Shown piece by piece: positions 1 through 9,613 of a DNA stretch of 40,563 bases. Positions within the stretch are counted from its first letter, which is position 1. Each line of letters opens with the position of its first letter. The notes under the pieces were generated by a model. That model saw only the letters and a program-made list of their open reading frames with translations, made no database searches and was not told the origin of the DNA. Source of the stretch: an uncultured Pelagibacteraceae bacterium. GTDB taxonomy: Bacteria > Pseudomonadota > Alphaproteobacteria > Pelagibacterales > Pelagibacteraceae. The stretch lies in the NCBI GenBank assembly GCA_902530885.1, contig CACABZ010000005.1, positions 1 through 40,563 of the forward strand, given 5' to 3'. A program made the translations under genes and the position numbers.

Positions 1-1352
1 AAATAAAAGGTGAAATAGACAAGTCAGAGCTACAACTAAAAAATCCTATTATTTATAATTTATTATCAAGACCAATTAGTAATTTAAAAATTGATAAAAC
101 CAAATTTGAATTCGATTTATCAAAAAAAAGAAGAAATCTTATTGTTGCCAGCGGATCGTATCAAATTAACAAAGCAAATAAGCAAAAATATAAGATAGAA
201 AATAATTTTCTTAAATCCGATCAAAAAATTAAAATTGATTTAGATATAGTTGAACCTATTAAAATCCCTATAATTAATTTTTCTACTGAAGATAAAGTTT
301 ACAATATCGTAAGCGATATAAATTTTAATGATAATAATCTTAATATTAAAACCTTCTCTCTATCACAGGATAAAAGCAAAATTGATTTAAACAATCTACA
401 GTTAGAAAGTGGAAAAATTATAAAACTGTCTAATATAAAAGTAAAAACCTTCCAAAAAAATAAAGTAAACAATGATTTTATTATTACATTTGGAAAAAAT
501 CTTAAAATAAGTGGAAATAAATTAGATGCCATAAAACTTTTAAAATCAATTGATGGAAATAGTGATTCAAAAATATTGTCTAATATCAATAAAGAAGTTT
601 ATGTAAATATTAAAGAAATTAAAACTGATAAATTAAATTTATTAAATGATTTTAGTTTAATAGGCAAAATACAAAAAGGAAAGTTCGTATACATAAGTTC
701 AAAAGGGAAGTTTTCAGATAATAATTTTTTAGATATAACATTAAAAAGCGATGAAATTAGTAAAAAAAAGATATTAGAAATATTTTCTGATTTACCAGAA
801 CCTTTACTTAAAAATTATAGTTTTTTTAAAGGATTGTCGGGGGGCAAATTATTATTTACTTCAATTTATGATGATAGTGGAAGTAACTCAAAATTAATAA
901 TTGAAAATTTTAAAGTGATAAATGCTCCTGGCTTAGTTAAGCTATTATCTTTGGCTGATTTAAGAGGTATGGCAGATATTTTATCTGGCGAAGGTCTAAG
1001 TTTTGAAAGGCTAGAAATCATTTTTGAAAACAATGAAAAAGTATTAACCCTTAGTGAGTTGTACGCGTTAGGCCCAAGTGTATCTATTTTAATGGATGGT
1101 TACTTAGAAAACAAAACTGGCCTAGTAAGTTTAAGAGGAACTATGGTTCCTGCAAAAACACTAAATAAAGTTCTCTCTAAAATTCCAGTTATTGGAGATA
1201 TATTAATACCAAAAGAAATAGGCGAAGGTTTATTTGGAGTAAGTTTTAAAATGAAAGGAAAAAAGGATAACATAAAAACTTCTGTAAATCCCATTAAGAC
1301 CTTAACACCTAGATTTATACAAAAAGCTCTAAAAAAAAATAAACCTAAATAA
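1..1352 (+). CDS. AsmA/YhdP-like envelope protein, C-terminal part (5' end outside window)
   Basis: The frame is open from base 3 to the TAA at 1350-1352, giving about 449 codons, so the gene starts outside the window. An apparent start near 576 is only an internal TTG. The N-terminal visible half is Asn/Lys/Ile-rich, with the alternating polar and hydrophobic pattern of long beta-structured AsmA-like proteins. The last 150 residues have the typical end of the family: a LADLRGMADILSGEGLSFERL-like stretch, then a glycine-rich 'GTMVPAKTLNKVLSKIPVIGDIL' type segment (seen here around 1140-1215), then 'GLFGVSF' and 'NPIKTLTPRFIQK'. Family members are inner-membrane-anchored periplasmic proteins implicated in lipid transport to the outer membrane. 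The 3' end overlaps the convergent tyrS by 8 bp. Family assignment is confident; exact function is inferred. Confidence 0.8.
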   Translation, partial: IKGEIDKSELQLKNPIIYNLLSRPISNLKIDKTKFEFDLSKKRRNLIVASGSYQINKANKQKYKIENNFLKSDQKIKIDLDIVEPIKIPIINFSTEDKVYNIVSDINFNDNNLNIKTFSLSQDKSKIDLNNLQLESGKIIKLSNIKVKTFQKNKVNNDFIITFGKNLKISGNKLDAIKLLKSIDGNSDSKILSNINKEVYVNIKEIKTDKLNLLNDFSLIGKIQKGKFVYISSKGKFSDNNFLDITLKSDEISKKKILEIFSDLPEPLLKNYSFFKGLSGGKLLFTSIYDDSGSNSKLIIENFKVINAPGLVKLLSLADLRGMADILSGEGLSFERLEIIFENNEKVLTLSELYALGPSVSILMDGYLENKTGLVSLRGTMVPAKTLNKVLSKIPVIGDILIPKEIGEGLFGVSFKMKGKKDNIKTSVNPIKTLTPRFIQKALKKNKPK

Positions 1353-2583
1353 TTCTAAATAAGTAATGTTTTTTTTTACCGAACGAAATTTTCATTACAT
1401 CATTTTTAAAATCATTTAAAGATATTGTTTTATTTTTATCGATAATAAGATTATCATTAAGTTTAATTGCGTGATTTTCAATTGCCCTTCGAGCTTCTCC
1501 TTTAGAAGATGTAATATTATTATTTGAAAGTAAATCTAGTAAAGATAAGTTGTTATTGATCAACTCTTTTTTAATTTTGGTTGTAGGCAAGTTAATACTT
1601 GTTTTTCCTAATTTAAAAGTTTCTAAAGCTGTTTTTTCTGCTTTTTTTGATTTCGAGTCCCCGTGTAATATTTTGGTTGCTTCGTTGGCTAGCTTTATTT
1701 TTAACTTATTAATATTTTTTTCTTTTGATAAAACTTCTTCAATATATTTAATATCCAACTCTGTAAAATATTTTAAAAATTTAACAACATCTTTATCGTC
1801 AGTGTTTCGCCAAAACTGCCAATAATCATAGGGGGAAAATTTTTTTTCATCGAGCCATATTGCGCCTTTCTCAGTTTTACCCATTTTGCTACCAGAAGCT
1901 AAAGTTATTAAAGGAGTTGTAAGACCATATGCTTCTTTTTTAAGTTTTCTTCTAATTAGATCTATACCATTTGTTATATTTCCCCATTGATCTGAACCAC
2001 CCAGTTGCAAAATACAATTATATTTTTGTTTAAGTTTAAGAAAATCGTACGCTTGTAAAATCATATAATTAAATTCCATGTAGCTAAGCGATTGCTCTCT
2101 TTCCAGTCTTGTCTTAACACTATCAAAAGTTAACATTTTATTGATCGTAAATTGTGATCCTACATCTCTCAAAAATTCTATATAATTTAATTTTCCCAAC
2201 CAAGAAAAATTATCAACAAAAACTGGTTTTGTTGAATTTTTTTTAAAATTTAAAAGATTCATGAAAATTTTTTTAATACTAACAATGTTTTTTTTAATTT
2301 CTTTTTTCTTTAGCACCTTTCTAGTTTCTTCTTTTCCTGATGGATCTCCAATTAAAGTTGTACCACCCCCTAATAAAACAATAGGTTTATGACCATATTT
2401 TTGTAATAATCTAAATATCATTATTTGTAATAAACTCCCAACATGCAAAGATCTAGCGGTGCAATCGAAGCCTATGTAAGCTGTAATTGACTTATTTGAA
2501 GACAACTCATCAAGTTTTTCCAAATTTGTACACTGATTGAGATATCCTCTATCTTTCATTTCTTGCAAAAAGGGACTTTTCAT
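1345..2583 (-). CDS. tyrS: Tyrosyl-tRNA synthetase
   Basis: Charges tRNA-Tyr with tyrosine in the cytoplasm. It is a class I synthetase of 412 residues, the usual bacterial length. Visible signatures are YIGFDCTARSLHVGS (HIGH-type motif HVGS at residues 47-50), the tyrosine-pocket region with SYMEFNYMILQAYDF and GGSDQWGNI, and a KMSKS-type loop KMGKT at about 233-237. An S4-like RNA-binding domain fills the last 70 residues. I chose the ATG at 2583. A further in-frame TTG at 2616 would add 11 residues that do not look like the family, and a TATAAT-like sequence at 2608-2613 would fall inside that extension. It runs opposite to anmK and convergent with the AsmA-like gene. Confidence 0.95.
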   Translation of the reverse strand: MKSPFLQEMKDRGYLNQCTNLEKLDELSSNKSITAYIGFDCTARSLHVGSLLQIMIFRLLQKYGHKPIVLLGGGTTLIGDPSGKEETRKVLKKKEIKKNIVSIKKIFMNLLNFKKNSTKPVFVDNFSWLGKLNYIEFLRDVGSQFTINKMLTFDSVKTRLEREQSLSYMEFNYMILQAYDFLKLKQKYNCILQLGGSDQWGNITNGIDLIRRKLKKEAYGLTTPLITLASGSKMGKTEKGAIWLDEKKFSPYDYWQFWRNTDDKDVVKFLKYFTELDIKYIEEVLSKEKNINKLKIKLANEATKILHGDSKSKKAEKTALETFKLGKTSINLPTTKIKKELINNNLSLLDLLSNNNITSSKGEARRAIENHAIKLNDNLIIDKNKTISLNDFKNDVMKISFGKKKHYLFRII

Positions 2584-2640
2584 AGTTCTTAAGATATTAA
2601 AGGTACTATTATACAAAAAATTATATAAATAAATACAAAT

Positions 2641-3753
2641 ATGAGTAAAAATTTTACATCCTTAGGTTTTATGAGTGGAACTTCAGCTGATGGAGTGGAC
2701 GCTTCAGTTATTTTATCAAATGGTACCGATTTTTGTGAAATTTTAAAAGAAAAGTATTATGAGTACGATAAAGATTTGTTTAATCAAATTATTGAAATTA
2801 GAGAACAGATTAATTCTAGCAAGGATTTAATAAAATACAAGAAAGCAGTAAATAACCTTGAGAATAGTATAACTTTATTTCATGCTAAAATCTTCAAAGA
2901 TATAGCCAACGAAACAAAAGTTGAACTGATTGGATTTCATGGTCACACTATTTATCACAACATTAGCGAAAAGTTATCAGTGCAATTGGGTAATGGAAAA
3001 TTATTATCACAACTTACAAAAAGAAATGTTGTTTATAACTTTAGAGAAAATGATATAAATAATAATGGGGCTGGGGCACCTCTTGCACCAATTTATCATA
3101 ATTTAATTATCGATATGAAAAAGCTTAAAAAACCTACCTGTGTATTAAATATCGGAGGTATATCAAATATAACCTTAGTAGATGATAATAAATTAATGAG
3201 CAGAGATATTGGTCCTGGTAATTGTTTAATCGATAAATGGATAAGAGAAAATACTGAAAAAAAATTTGATACGGATGCTTTAATCTCACGAAGAGGAAAA
3301 GTAAATCAAGTTGTATTGGAACAAGCATTAGAATTTTATGAACACAATATGGAAAAAAATTTAAATAAATCAATGGATATAAAAGATTTTGATAACTCCT
3401 TTATTAGAGGTCTTTCAATCGAAGATGGCGCTGCAACTCTTACTGAATATACGGCTAAGATAATTTCTTCTTCAATCCAATCCTTAGCCGCATCAAGTAA
3501 AATCAATAATTTTAAAATATTAGTTTGTGGTGGTGGAAGAAAAAATGATTATTTAATTGAGGAAATAAAAAAATCATCACCTAAAAATTTTATATATGAA
3601 TTAATCGATAAACAGGAAATTAATGGTGATTTCATAGAGTCCCAAGCATTTGCCTATTTGGCTATCAGATCATTATTGAAGTTACCAATATCCTTTCCAA
3701 GTACGACTGGTTGTAAAAAAAATTGTTTAGGTGGAGTTTTAATTAAGAATTAA
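2641..3753 (+). CDS. anmK: Anhydro-N-acetylmuramic acid kinase
   Basis: Phosphorylates and opens 1,6-anhydro-MurNAc to MurNAc-6-phosphate, so that recovered cell-wall sugar can be reused. At 370 residues it has normal length. The N-terminal ATP-binding signature GFMSGTSADGVDAS is exact for the family (residues 9-22). Also visible are GFHGHT, GAGAPLAPIYH, the GGISNIT segment, DIGPGNCLIDKW, a CGGGRKN loop and a C-terminal ESQAFAYLAIR segment, all typical of AnmK. It is divergent from tyrS across 57 bp and overlaps the convergent hydrolase gene by 4 bp. Nothing in the sequence is unusual. Confidence 0.96.
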   Translation: MSKNFTSLGFMSGTSADGVDASVILSNGTDFCEILKEKYYEYDKDLFNQIIEIREQINSSKDLIKYKKAVNNLENSITLFHAKIFKDIANETKVELIGFHGHTIYHNISEKLSVQLGNGKLLSQLTKRNVVYNFRENDINNNGAGAPLAPIYHNLIIDMKKLKKPTCVLNIGGISNITLVDDNKLMSRDIGPGNCLIDKWIRENTEKKFDTDALISRRGKVNQVVLEQALEFYEHNMEKNLNKSMDIKDFDNSFIRGLSIEDGAATLTEYTAKIISSSIQSLAASSKINNFKILVCGGGRKNDYLIEEIKKSSPKNFIYELIDKQEINGDFIESQAFAYLAIRSLLKLPISFPSTTGCKKNCLGGVLIKN

Positions 3754-4406
3754 ATTAAAGCAGTTTTTTCTTTTATATACTTTTCAATCTCTATTTTAAG
3801 CTCTTTCTCTTTATCTTTAAAAAAATGGTTTGAGCCTTTAATTTTTGAAAAAAGCACTTCAACACCTTTTTGACTTTTAATTCTATTATCTAATTCTATT
3901 ATACTTTCTTTTGTAACTAATTCATCATTATCACTATAAACCACTTGTCCTGAAGTTGGACAAGGAGCAAGAAATGAAAAATCATAAACGTTTGGTTGTG
4001 GAGATATAGCAATAAAATTATTTACTTCTGGTCTTCGCATAATAAGTTGCATACAGATTAAAGCTCCAAAAGAAAAACCAGAAACCCAACACTGACTATA
4101 GTCCATATTTTCTCTTTCAATCCAGTCTAATGCAGCAGCTGCGTCTGATAATTCGCCTTGACCATTATCAAATATACCGTCACTTTTACCAACACCCCTA
4201 AAATTTATTTTTATAACAGAAAAACCATTTTCTAAAAATATATTATACATAAGCTGTACAATTCTATTGTTCATACTTCCTCCATATTGTGGATGAGGTT
4301 GCAAAACTATTGCAACAGGTGAGCCAAACTTTGGATTTTTAAAATACTTTCCCTCAAGCCTTCCAGCTGGTCCTGGTATAAAAATCTCTGAACTTTTTTG
4401 TTTCAT
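3750..4406 (-). CDS. Small alpha/beta hydrolase, dienelactone-hydrolase-like
   Basis: A 218-residue protein with an alpha/beta hydrolase fold. It has the oxyanion-side segment QPHPQYGGSMNNRIV (about 36-50), the nucleophile elbow GFSFG (Ser112), an acid candidate in YSDNDEL (Asp159 or Asp161) and a His194 in GSNHFF, so the triad looks complete. These proteins often sit beside iron-sulfur cluster genes in alphaproteobacteria, but the substrate is unknown. The start is the ATG at 4404-4406. The 133-bp gap to the divergent iscR holds a Fur-like box starting 6 bp from this start codon, so this gene may share iron control with the suf operon (inference). Confidence 0.85.
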   Translation of the reverse strand: MKQKSSEIFIPGPAGRLEGKYFKNPKFGSPVAIVLQPHPQYGGSMNNRIVQLMYNIFLENGFSVIKINFRGVGKSDGIFDNGQGELSDAAAALDWIERENMDYSQCWVSGFSFGALICMQLIMRRPEVNNFIAISPQPNVYDFSFLAPCPTSGQVVYSDNDELVTKESIIELDNRIKSQKGVEVLFSKIKGSNHFFKDKEKELKIEIEKYIKEKTALI

Positions 4407-4411
4407 AATTT

Positions 4412-4430
4412 AATAATGATAATTATTTTC
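4412..4430. promoter_or_regulatory. Candidate Fur box upstream of iscR-suf and the hydrolase
   Basis: The 19 bases read aataatgataattattttc. Against the classical Fur box GATAATGATAATCATTATC this matches 16 of 19 positions. It lies between the divergent hydrolase gene and iscR, 109 bp upstream of the iscR start. The match and position are seen directly. Binding is inferred, and an AT-rich genome raises the chance of random matches. Related regulators such as Irr or IscR remain possible. Confidence 0.5.
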
Positions 4431-4539
4431 AAAAAAATGACTTGCTTTATAACATGTTTTTATGCGTCAAATATTTTTTTTTAATTCATAGTATTTTGAT
4501 AGGAATTAAGAAAAAACTGTTGTAAAACATGCTCAATTT

Positions 4540-4947
4540 ATGAAATTAACAACTAAAGGCAGATATGCAGTTATGGCAATGGCTGATCTTGCGTCATATT
4601 CTAGAGATAAGCCAGTAAGTTTGTCGGAAATAGCAATAAGACAAAACATATCTTTGGCTTACTTGGAGCAACTTTTCATACGTCTGAAAGAAAAAAAACT
4701 TGTAAAAAGTATTAGGGGTGTTCATGGTGGTTATGTTTTGAACCTGCCAGCTTCCGAAATAAAAATATCAAACATTTTTTTCGCAGTAAATGAGGAGATA
4801 AAAACTCTTAATTGCAAAAAAGATTCAAAAAAAGGATGTAATAATAAGTCTATTAAATGCATAACACATAATCTTTGGGATAAACTCGATAATCACATAA
4901 ATGGTTTTTTTGAAAATGTTAAATTGGAGGAATTAGTAAGAAGATAA
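4540..4947 (+). CDS. iscR: Rrf2-family Fe-S cluster regulator (IscR-like)
   Basis: First gene of the suf operon and probably its Fe-S-sensing regulator. The 135 residues begin with the family N-terminus [18 protein letters not shown], followed by a winged-helix DNA-binding region (about 1-75, including [10 protein letters not shown]-type and RGVHGGY segments). The cluster ligands are present as Cys92, Cys100, Cys107 and His110. Compared with E. coli IscR (Cys92, 98, 104, His107), the first two loops are two and one residues longer. The stop overlaps the sufB start by one base (TAATG), so the two are probably translationally coupled. Autoregulation of the operon through cluster occupancy is expected from the family. 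Confidence 0.92.
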   Translation: MKLTTKGRYAVMAMADLASYSRDKPVSLSEIAIRQNISLAYLEQLFIRLKEKKLVKSIRGVHGGYVLNLPASEIKISNIFFAVNEEIKTLNCKKDSKKGCNNKSIKCITHNLWDKLDNHINGFFENVKLEELVRR

Positions 4948-6383
4948 TGAGTGATAAAATTATAGATACGAATAAAGAATATAAATATGGTTTTACAACT
5001 GATATTGAAAGTTTTAAAGCGCCAAAAGGTCTAACTGAAGATACAATTAAATTTATTTCAAAAGAAAAGAAGGAACCAAAGTGGCTCTTAGATTGGAGAC
5101 TTAAAGCTTACAAAAGATTGAAATCATTAAAGGAACCTAATTGGCAAAAACCAAAATATCCAAAAATAGATTACCAAGATTTGTATTATTATTCTGCACC
5201 TAAAAGCGTTAAAGACAAGCCTAATAGTTTAGATGAGGTCGATCCTAAACTTCTCGAAACTTATAAAAAACTTGGAATTCCTTTAGACGAACAAAAAAGA
5301 CTTAGTGGCGTAGCTGTAGACGCAGTTTTCGACTCTGTTTCTGTTGCAACAACTTTTAAAGGCGAGCTAACTAAAAAAGGTATAATTTTTTGCTCTATCT
5401 CTGAAGCTATACAGAAACATCCTGATTTAGTTAAAAAATATTTAGGATCAGTTATACCTTTAACAGATCATTATTTTGCAACATTAAATTCCGCAGTATT
5501 TACTGACGGTTCTTTTGTATACATACCGCCCAACGTGAGGTGCCCTATGGAACTCTCTACTTATTTTAGAATAAATGCATCGCAAACTGGTCAATTCGAA
5601 AGAACATTAATAATAGCTGACAAAGGTAGTTATGTTAGTTACCTTGAAGGTTGTACTGCACCAATGCGAGATGAAAATCAACTTCACGCTGCTAATGTAG
5701 AACTTGTTGCACTTGACGATGCTGAAATTAAATATTCGACAGTTCAAAATTGGTATCCTGGTGATGAGGAAGGTAAAGGTGGAATTTATAATTTTGTAAC
5801 AAAAAGAGGAGCTTGTAGAGGTAAAAATTCAAAAATTTCATGGACCCAAGTCGAGACAGGTTCTGCAATTACTTGGAAATACCCAAGCTGCATTTTACAG
5901 GGAGACAACTCGGTTGGAGAGTTTTATTCTATAGCAATTACCAACAATCATCAAAAAGCTGATACAGGTACAAAAATGATACATTTAGGAAAAAATACTA
6001 AAAGCAAAATTATCTCTAAAGGAATTTCTGCTGGTAAAGCAGATAATACTTATCGAGGATTAGTTGATATAAATAAAAAAGCGACAAATTCCAGGAACTA
6101 TACTCAATGTGACTCACTTTTGATGGGAAATAAATGTGGAGCTCATACAGTTCCTTATATAAAAAATAAGAATTCTTCTTCAATAATCGAACATGAAGCT
6201 ACAACTTCAAAAATAAATGAGGAACAGCTTTTTTATTGTAATCAAAGAGGTTTAGATCAAGAGGAAGCAATAAGTTTAATTGTAAATGGTTTTTGTAAAG
6301 AAGTTTTGCAACAATTACCTATGGAATTTGCAGTAGAAGCTCAAAAATTAGTTTCAATTAGTTTAGAAGGGAGCGTTGGTTAA
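4947..6383 (+). CDS. sufB: Fe-S cluster assembly scaffold SufB
   Basis: Core scaffold subunit of the SufBCD complex, where nascent Fe-S clusters form. It is 478 residues, a typical length for this form. The middle and C-terminal regions contain the SufB beta-helix pattern, including [45 protein letters not shown] and [11 protein letters not shown]. The functional Cys of E. coli SufB (Cys405) corresponds to Cys397 here, and the essential His-Glu pair is at His416-Glu417. It overlaps iscR and sufC by one base each (TAATG), supporting a single coupled operon. Confidence 0.97.
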   Translation: MSDKIIDTNKEYKYGFTTDIESFKAPKGLTEDTIKFISKEKKEPKWLLDWRLKAYKRLKSLKEPNWQKPKYPKIDYQDLYYYSAPKSVKDKPNSLDEVDPKLLETYKKLGIPLDEQKRLSGVAVDAVFDSVSVATTFKGELTKKGIIFCSISEAIQKHPDLVKKYLGSVIPLTDHYFATLNSAVFTDGSFVYIPPNVRCPMELSTYFRINASQTGQFERTLIIADKGSYVSYLEGCTAPMRDENQLHAANVELVALDDAEIKYSTVQNWYPGDEEGKGGIYNFVTKRGACRGKNSKISWTQVETGSAITWKYPSCILQGDNSVGEFYSIAITNNHQKADTGTKMIHLGKNTKSKIISKGISAGKADNTYRGLVDINKKATNSRNYTQCDSLLMGNKCGAHTVPYIKNKNSSSIIEHEATTSKINEEQLFYCNQRGLDQEEAISLIVNGFCKEVLQQLPMEFAVEAQKLVSISLEGSVG

Positions 6384-7117
6384 TGCTTGAATTAAAAGAT
6401 CTAAAAGCTTCTATAGGAGAAAAATCGATCATAAAAGGTCTTAATTTACATATCAAATCTGGAGAAGTTCATGCAATTATGGGTCCAAATGGATCTGGAA
6501 AAAGTACTTTAGCAAATGTTTTATCCGGTAAAAATGGTTATGAAATTAGTGGAAGTTTGAAGTTTGAAGGTCAAAATTTAAATGAAATACCAATAGACGA
6601 AAGAGCTAAAAAAGGAATATTTTTAGCCTTTCAATATCCTATTGAAATACCAGGAGTCAACACAAGTAATTTTTTAAAAACTTCACTAAATACAATAAGA
6701 AAATCAAAGGGCGAAAAAAATCTGGACACCATTGCATTGTTGAAACTTATTAAAGAAAAAGCTTCAGAATTAAATATCAATGAGAAATTTTTGTCGAGAC
6801 AATTAAATGTTGGCTTTTCAGGAGGAGAAAAAAAGAAGAATGAAATTTTGCAAATGAAATTATTAGAGCCCAAACTTGCAATACTAGATGAAACTGACTC
6901 AGGTTTAGATATAGATGCATTAAGAATTGTGGCCGACGGGGTTAATTCATATAAAAGTAAAAAAAATTCGTTTCTAATAATTACTCATTATCAAAGATTG
7001 CTTGATTATATAAAACCAGATTTTGTTCACGTGCTATCAGATGGAAAAATTGTAAAGACAGGTAATTCCAATTTAGCTCAAGAGCTTGAAAAAACTGGAT
7101 ATAAAAACTTTAATTAA
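6383..7117 (+). CDS. sufC: Fe-S assembly ATPase SufC
   Basis: ABC-type ATPase that drives shape changes of SufBD during cluster assembly. It is cytosolic, not a transporter. The 244 residues carry Walker A GPNGSGKST (34-42), an ABC signature in GFSGGEKKKNEILQM (about 144-158, the KKK form typical of SufC), Walker B LAILDETDSGLD (165-176) and the switch His202. The start ATG overlaps the sufB stop (TAATG). One non-coding base separates it from the sufD start at 7119. Confidence 0.97.
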   Translation: MLELKDLKASIGEKSIIKGLNLHIKSGEVHAIMGPNGSGKSTLANVLSGKNGYEISGSLKFEGQNLNEIPIDERAKKGIFLAFQYPIEIPGVNTSNFLKTSLNTIRKSKGEKNLDTIALLKLIKEKASELNINEKFLSRQLNVGFSGGEKKKNEILQMKLLEPKLAILDETDSGLDIDALRIVADGVNSYKSKKNSFLIITHYQRLLDYIKPDFVHVLSDGKIVKTGNSNLAQELEKTGYKNFN

Positions 7118-7118
7118 A

Positions 7119-8406
7119 ATGAAAATCAATATCTCAAATGATGACTTTAAAGATATGGGCTTAAGTGTTTCTCAAAAGGATTTTTACAATAGCTTTGTAG
7201 AAATGGGGTTTCCAAATAAAAAAAAAGAAGATTGGAAATTTACCGATTTAGATAAGATTTTGAATTCGAATTTTGATCAATTAACACCTTTAAAAAAAAA
7301 GAGTAAATTTAATCACGAAAAAATTTTTAATTTCGATCACTATTCAATTACAAACTTAAATGGCGCTCTAATTGACTTTGTTTTTCCAAAAACAGTATCA
7401 CTATCTCAGTTAAAGGAAGTAAATCATTTAAAAAAACATTCTATTTTTTTTGGTATGCGAGAAAACTTAACTCCTGGAAGGCCTGTGGTTGAAAACGCCT
7501 CAAAAAAAAGATCAAATGTTATCCCTTAACTTGTCTTTCTTAGACAGAGGATACAGTTTTAAAATTATGGACCGCTTAGACAAACCTCTAGTGATTTACA
7601 ATTATTATGATGACGACTTACGAGGCAAAATGATTAATAATTCTAATTGTATAGAAATTACTGATAGTAAGTGCACCATTATAGAAGTTGATATTGATAA
7701 ATCAAAATCCAAGTACTTTAAAAATACTTTCCAAAAGTATCAAGTTAATGAAAGTGAAGTAGATTACTATTTTATAAATCAAAACAATTCTGATGGATTT
7801 AATTATACAAAAAATGAAATTGAAATTAACGATTTGAATTCAAAAAAAGGTTCAATATTCAGTTACTTTATCTTTGGTTCTGGCTCAAAGTTTAGAAAAG
7901 ATGATTATGAAATTTCTTTAAATGGAGCAAATTCTTTTGCAAAGATAAATTCCGCAGCGATTTTAAAAAAAGGTGAGCATCATGAAGTCAAAACTAAAAT
8001 GTTTCATAGTCAACCTCACTGTAAGAGTCATCAAAAAATTAAAAATATATTATTAGAAAATAGTAAAGGAATTTTTCAAGGAAAAGTTTTAGTATCTGAC
8101 AAAGCTCAAAAAACTGATGCTTACCAAATTAGCAAGGGTCTTATATTGGACGATAATGCGGAATTTAGCACAAAACCAGAATTAGAAATTTATGCAGATG
8201 ACGTGAAGTGTTCACATGGGTCAACTTCAGGTAATATTGATCATGATGCAATATATTATCTAATGACTAGAGGTTTACCAAAAAAAGAAGCAATAAAATT
8301 AATTGTAAAAGGTTTTTTAAACGACGTGGTGTTAGAAATAACAGATTTAAATATAAAAAAGTTAATTGAGGATCATTTAGAGGAAAATATTAATAATGAA
8401 AATTAA
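7119..8406 (+). CDS. sufD: Fe-S assembly protein SufD, reading frame broken at a poly-A run
   Basis: Partner of SufB in the SufBC2D scaffold. The first part is read from the ATG at 7119 (MKINISNDD) and hits a TAA at 7527-7529. The second part is in the next frame and runs to 8406. The switch lies at eight A residues at 7502-7509. Removing one A gives a continuous 428-residue SufD, reading ...ENASKKDQMLSLNLSF across the joint, a normal length and pattern. C-terminal family features follow: KMFHSQPHCKSHQKIKN, ADDVKCSHGSTSG and AIYYLMTRGLPKKEA. As sequenced, the 3' part could start at an ATG at 7516. Overlaps sufS by 11 bp. Identity is certain; whether the break is real, an indel error, or bypassed by slippage is open. 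Confidence 0.88.
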
Positions 8407-9613
8407 TGAAATAAAAAAAGAATTTCCAATATTTAAAAAAAAAATTAATAATAAACCATTAGTCTATTTAGATAGCGCGAATTCTTCACAAAAACCTAAA
8501 TCTGTTATAGATAGAATGTCTTATTTTTATGAGAATGAATTTTCAAATGTCGGCAGAAGTGTACATTCATTAGCTGTTACTGCAACCAACCGATTTGAAG
8601 AAACAAGAGATCTTGTTAAGAAATTTATTAATGCAAAGCATAGAGAAGAGATAATATTTACAAAAGGTGCTACAGAAGGAATAAATTTAGTAGCGAATTC
8701 TTTCGGAGAAAAATTTATTCAAGAAGGTGATGAAATTATTTTAACAGAGCTAGAGCATCACTCGAATTATGTTCCTTGGCATTATTTAAGAAATAAAAAA
8801 AAGGCAGTAATAAAATTCGCAAAAATTAATGAAAACCTTGAAATACAAATAGATGAAATAAAGAAATTAATTACGAATAAAACTAAGATAATAGCTATTA
8901 CTCATATATCGAACGTAACAGGTGGAATAACCCCTTTAAAAGAAATTATTGATCTTGCTTCATCAAAAAAAATTCCTGTTTTGGTAGATGGAACTCAAGG
9001 CGCCCCCCACTTAAAATTAGATATGCAAAAATTAGGATGTGATTTTTACGTAATATCTTGCCATAAATTATACGGACCTAATGGACTAGGAATTCTTTAT
9101 GGAAAGAAAAAATGGTTAGATGAAATGCCTCCTTATCAAGGTGGTGGAGGAATGATAGATGAGGTAAAAAAAGAAAATATAACGTTTGCTGAAAGTCCAA
9201 CAAAATTTGAAGCTGGCACAATGCAAACTGCTGAAGTAGTTGCGTTCAGTGAGTCAATAAAACTTATTGAAAAAATTGGTTTAGATAAAATCTCTAAAAA
9301 TGAAAATGATGTCCTTAGATATGGGATAGATAAAATAAGAAAAAATAATTCAATAAATTTAGTTGGTGATCCAAAAAATAAAGCTTCTGTGATATCATTT
9401 ACTTTAAAAGGAATTCACCCGCATGACATTGCAACAATTCTTGATGATGATGGAGTTGCTATAAGAGCTGGGCATCACTGTTGTCAAATATTACATGAAA
9501 AAATTGGCATGCCTGCTACTGCTAGAGCCTCTATAGGAATATATAATACTAAAGAAGATATTGATATTTTAATTAATGCAATAGAAAAATGCAAAAAGGT
9601 TTTTAAAATATAA
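8396..9613 (+). CDS. sufS: Cysteine desulfurase SufS
   Basis: PLP enzyme that takes sulfur from cysteine to feed cluster assembly. It has 405 residues and a class V aminotransferase fold. Visible features are the N-terminal YLDSANSSQKP, the GATEGINLVA phosphate-binding segment, THISNVTGG, DGTQGAPH, and the PLP lysine in SCHKLYGPNG (Lys224). The active-site Cys362 lies in RAGHHC, the type II (SufS) arrangement. A second Cys follows directly (Cys363). The gene starts inside the end of sufD (11-bp overlap) and its stop overlaps the sufU start by one base. Confidence 0.96.
   Translation: MKINEIKKEFPIFKKKINNKPLVYLDSANSSQKPKSVIDRMSYFYENEFSNVGRSVHSLAVTATNRFEETRDLVKKFINAKHREEIIFTKGATEGINLVANSFGEKFIQEGDEIILTELEHHSNYVPWHYLRNKKKAVIKFAKINENLEIQIDEIKKLITNKTKIIAITHISNVTGGITPLKEIIDLASSKKIPVLVDGTQGAPHLKLDMQKLGCDFYVISCHKLYGPNGLGILYGKKKWLDEMPPYQGGGGMIDEVKKENITFAESPTKFEAGTMQTAEVVAFSESIKLIEKIGLDKISKNENDVLRYGIDKIRKNNSINLVGDPKNKASVISFTLKGIHPHDIATILDDDGVAIRAGHHCCQILHEKIGMPATARASIGIYNTKEDIDILINAIEKCKKVFKI

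Noticed and set aside
576-1352. A separate 258-residue gene starting at 576
   Set aside because: The start is a TTG inside a frame that is open back to base 3; the upstream residues belong to the same AsmA-like protein.
2584-2616. N-terminal extension of tyrS from 2616
   Set aside because: It needs a TTG start, adds non-family residues and covers a TATAAT-like sequence; the ATG at 2583 fits TyrRS better.
4431-4539. Sigma-70 promoter of iscR
   Set aside because: TTGCTT, TTGATA and TAGTAT-like hexamers occur but none pair at 16-18 bp spacing, so I did not assign a promoter.
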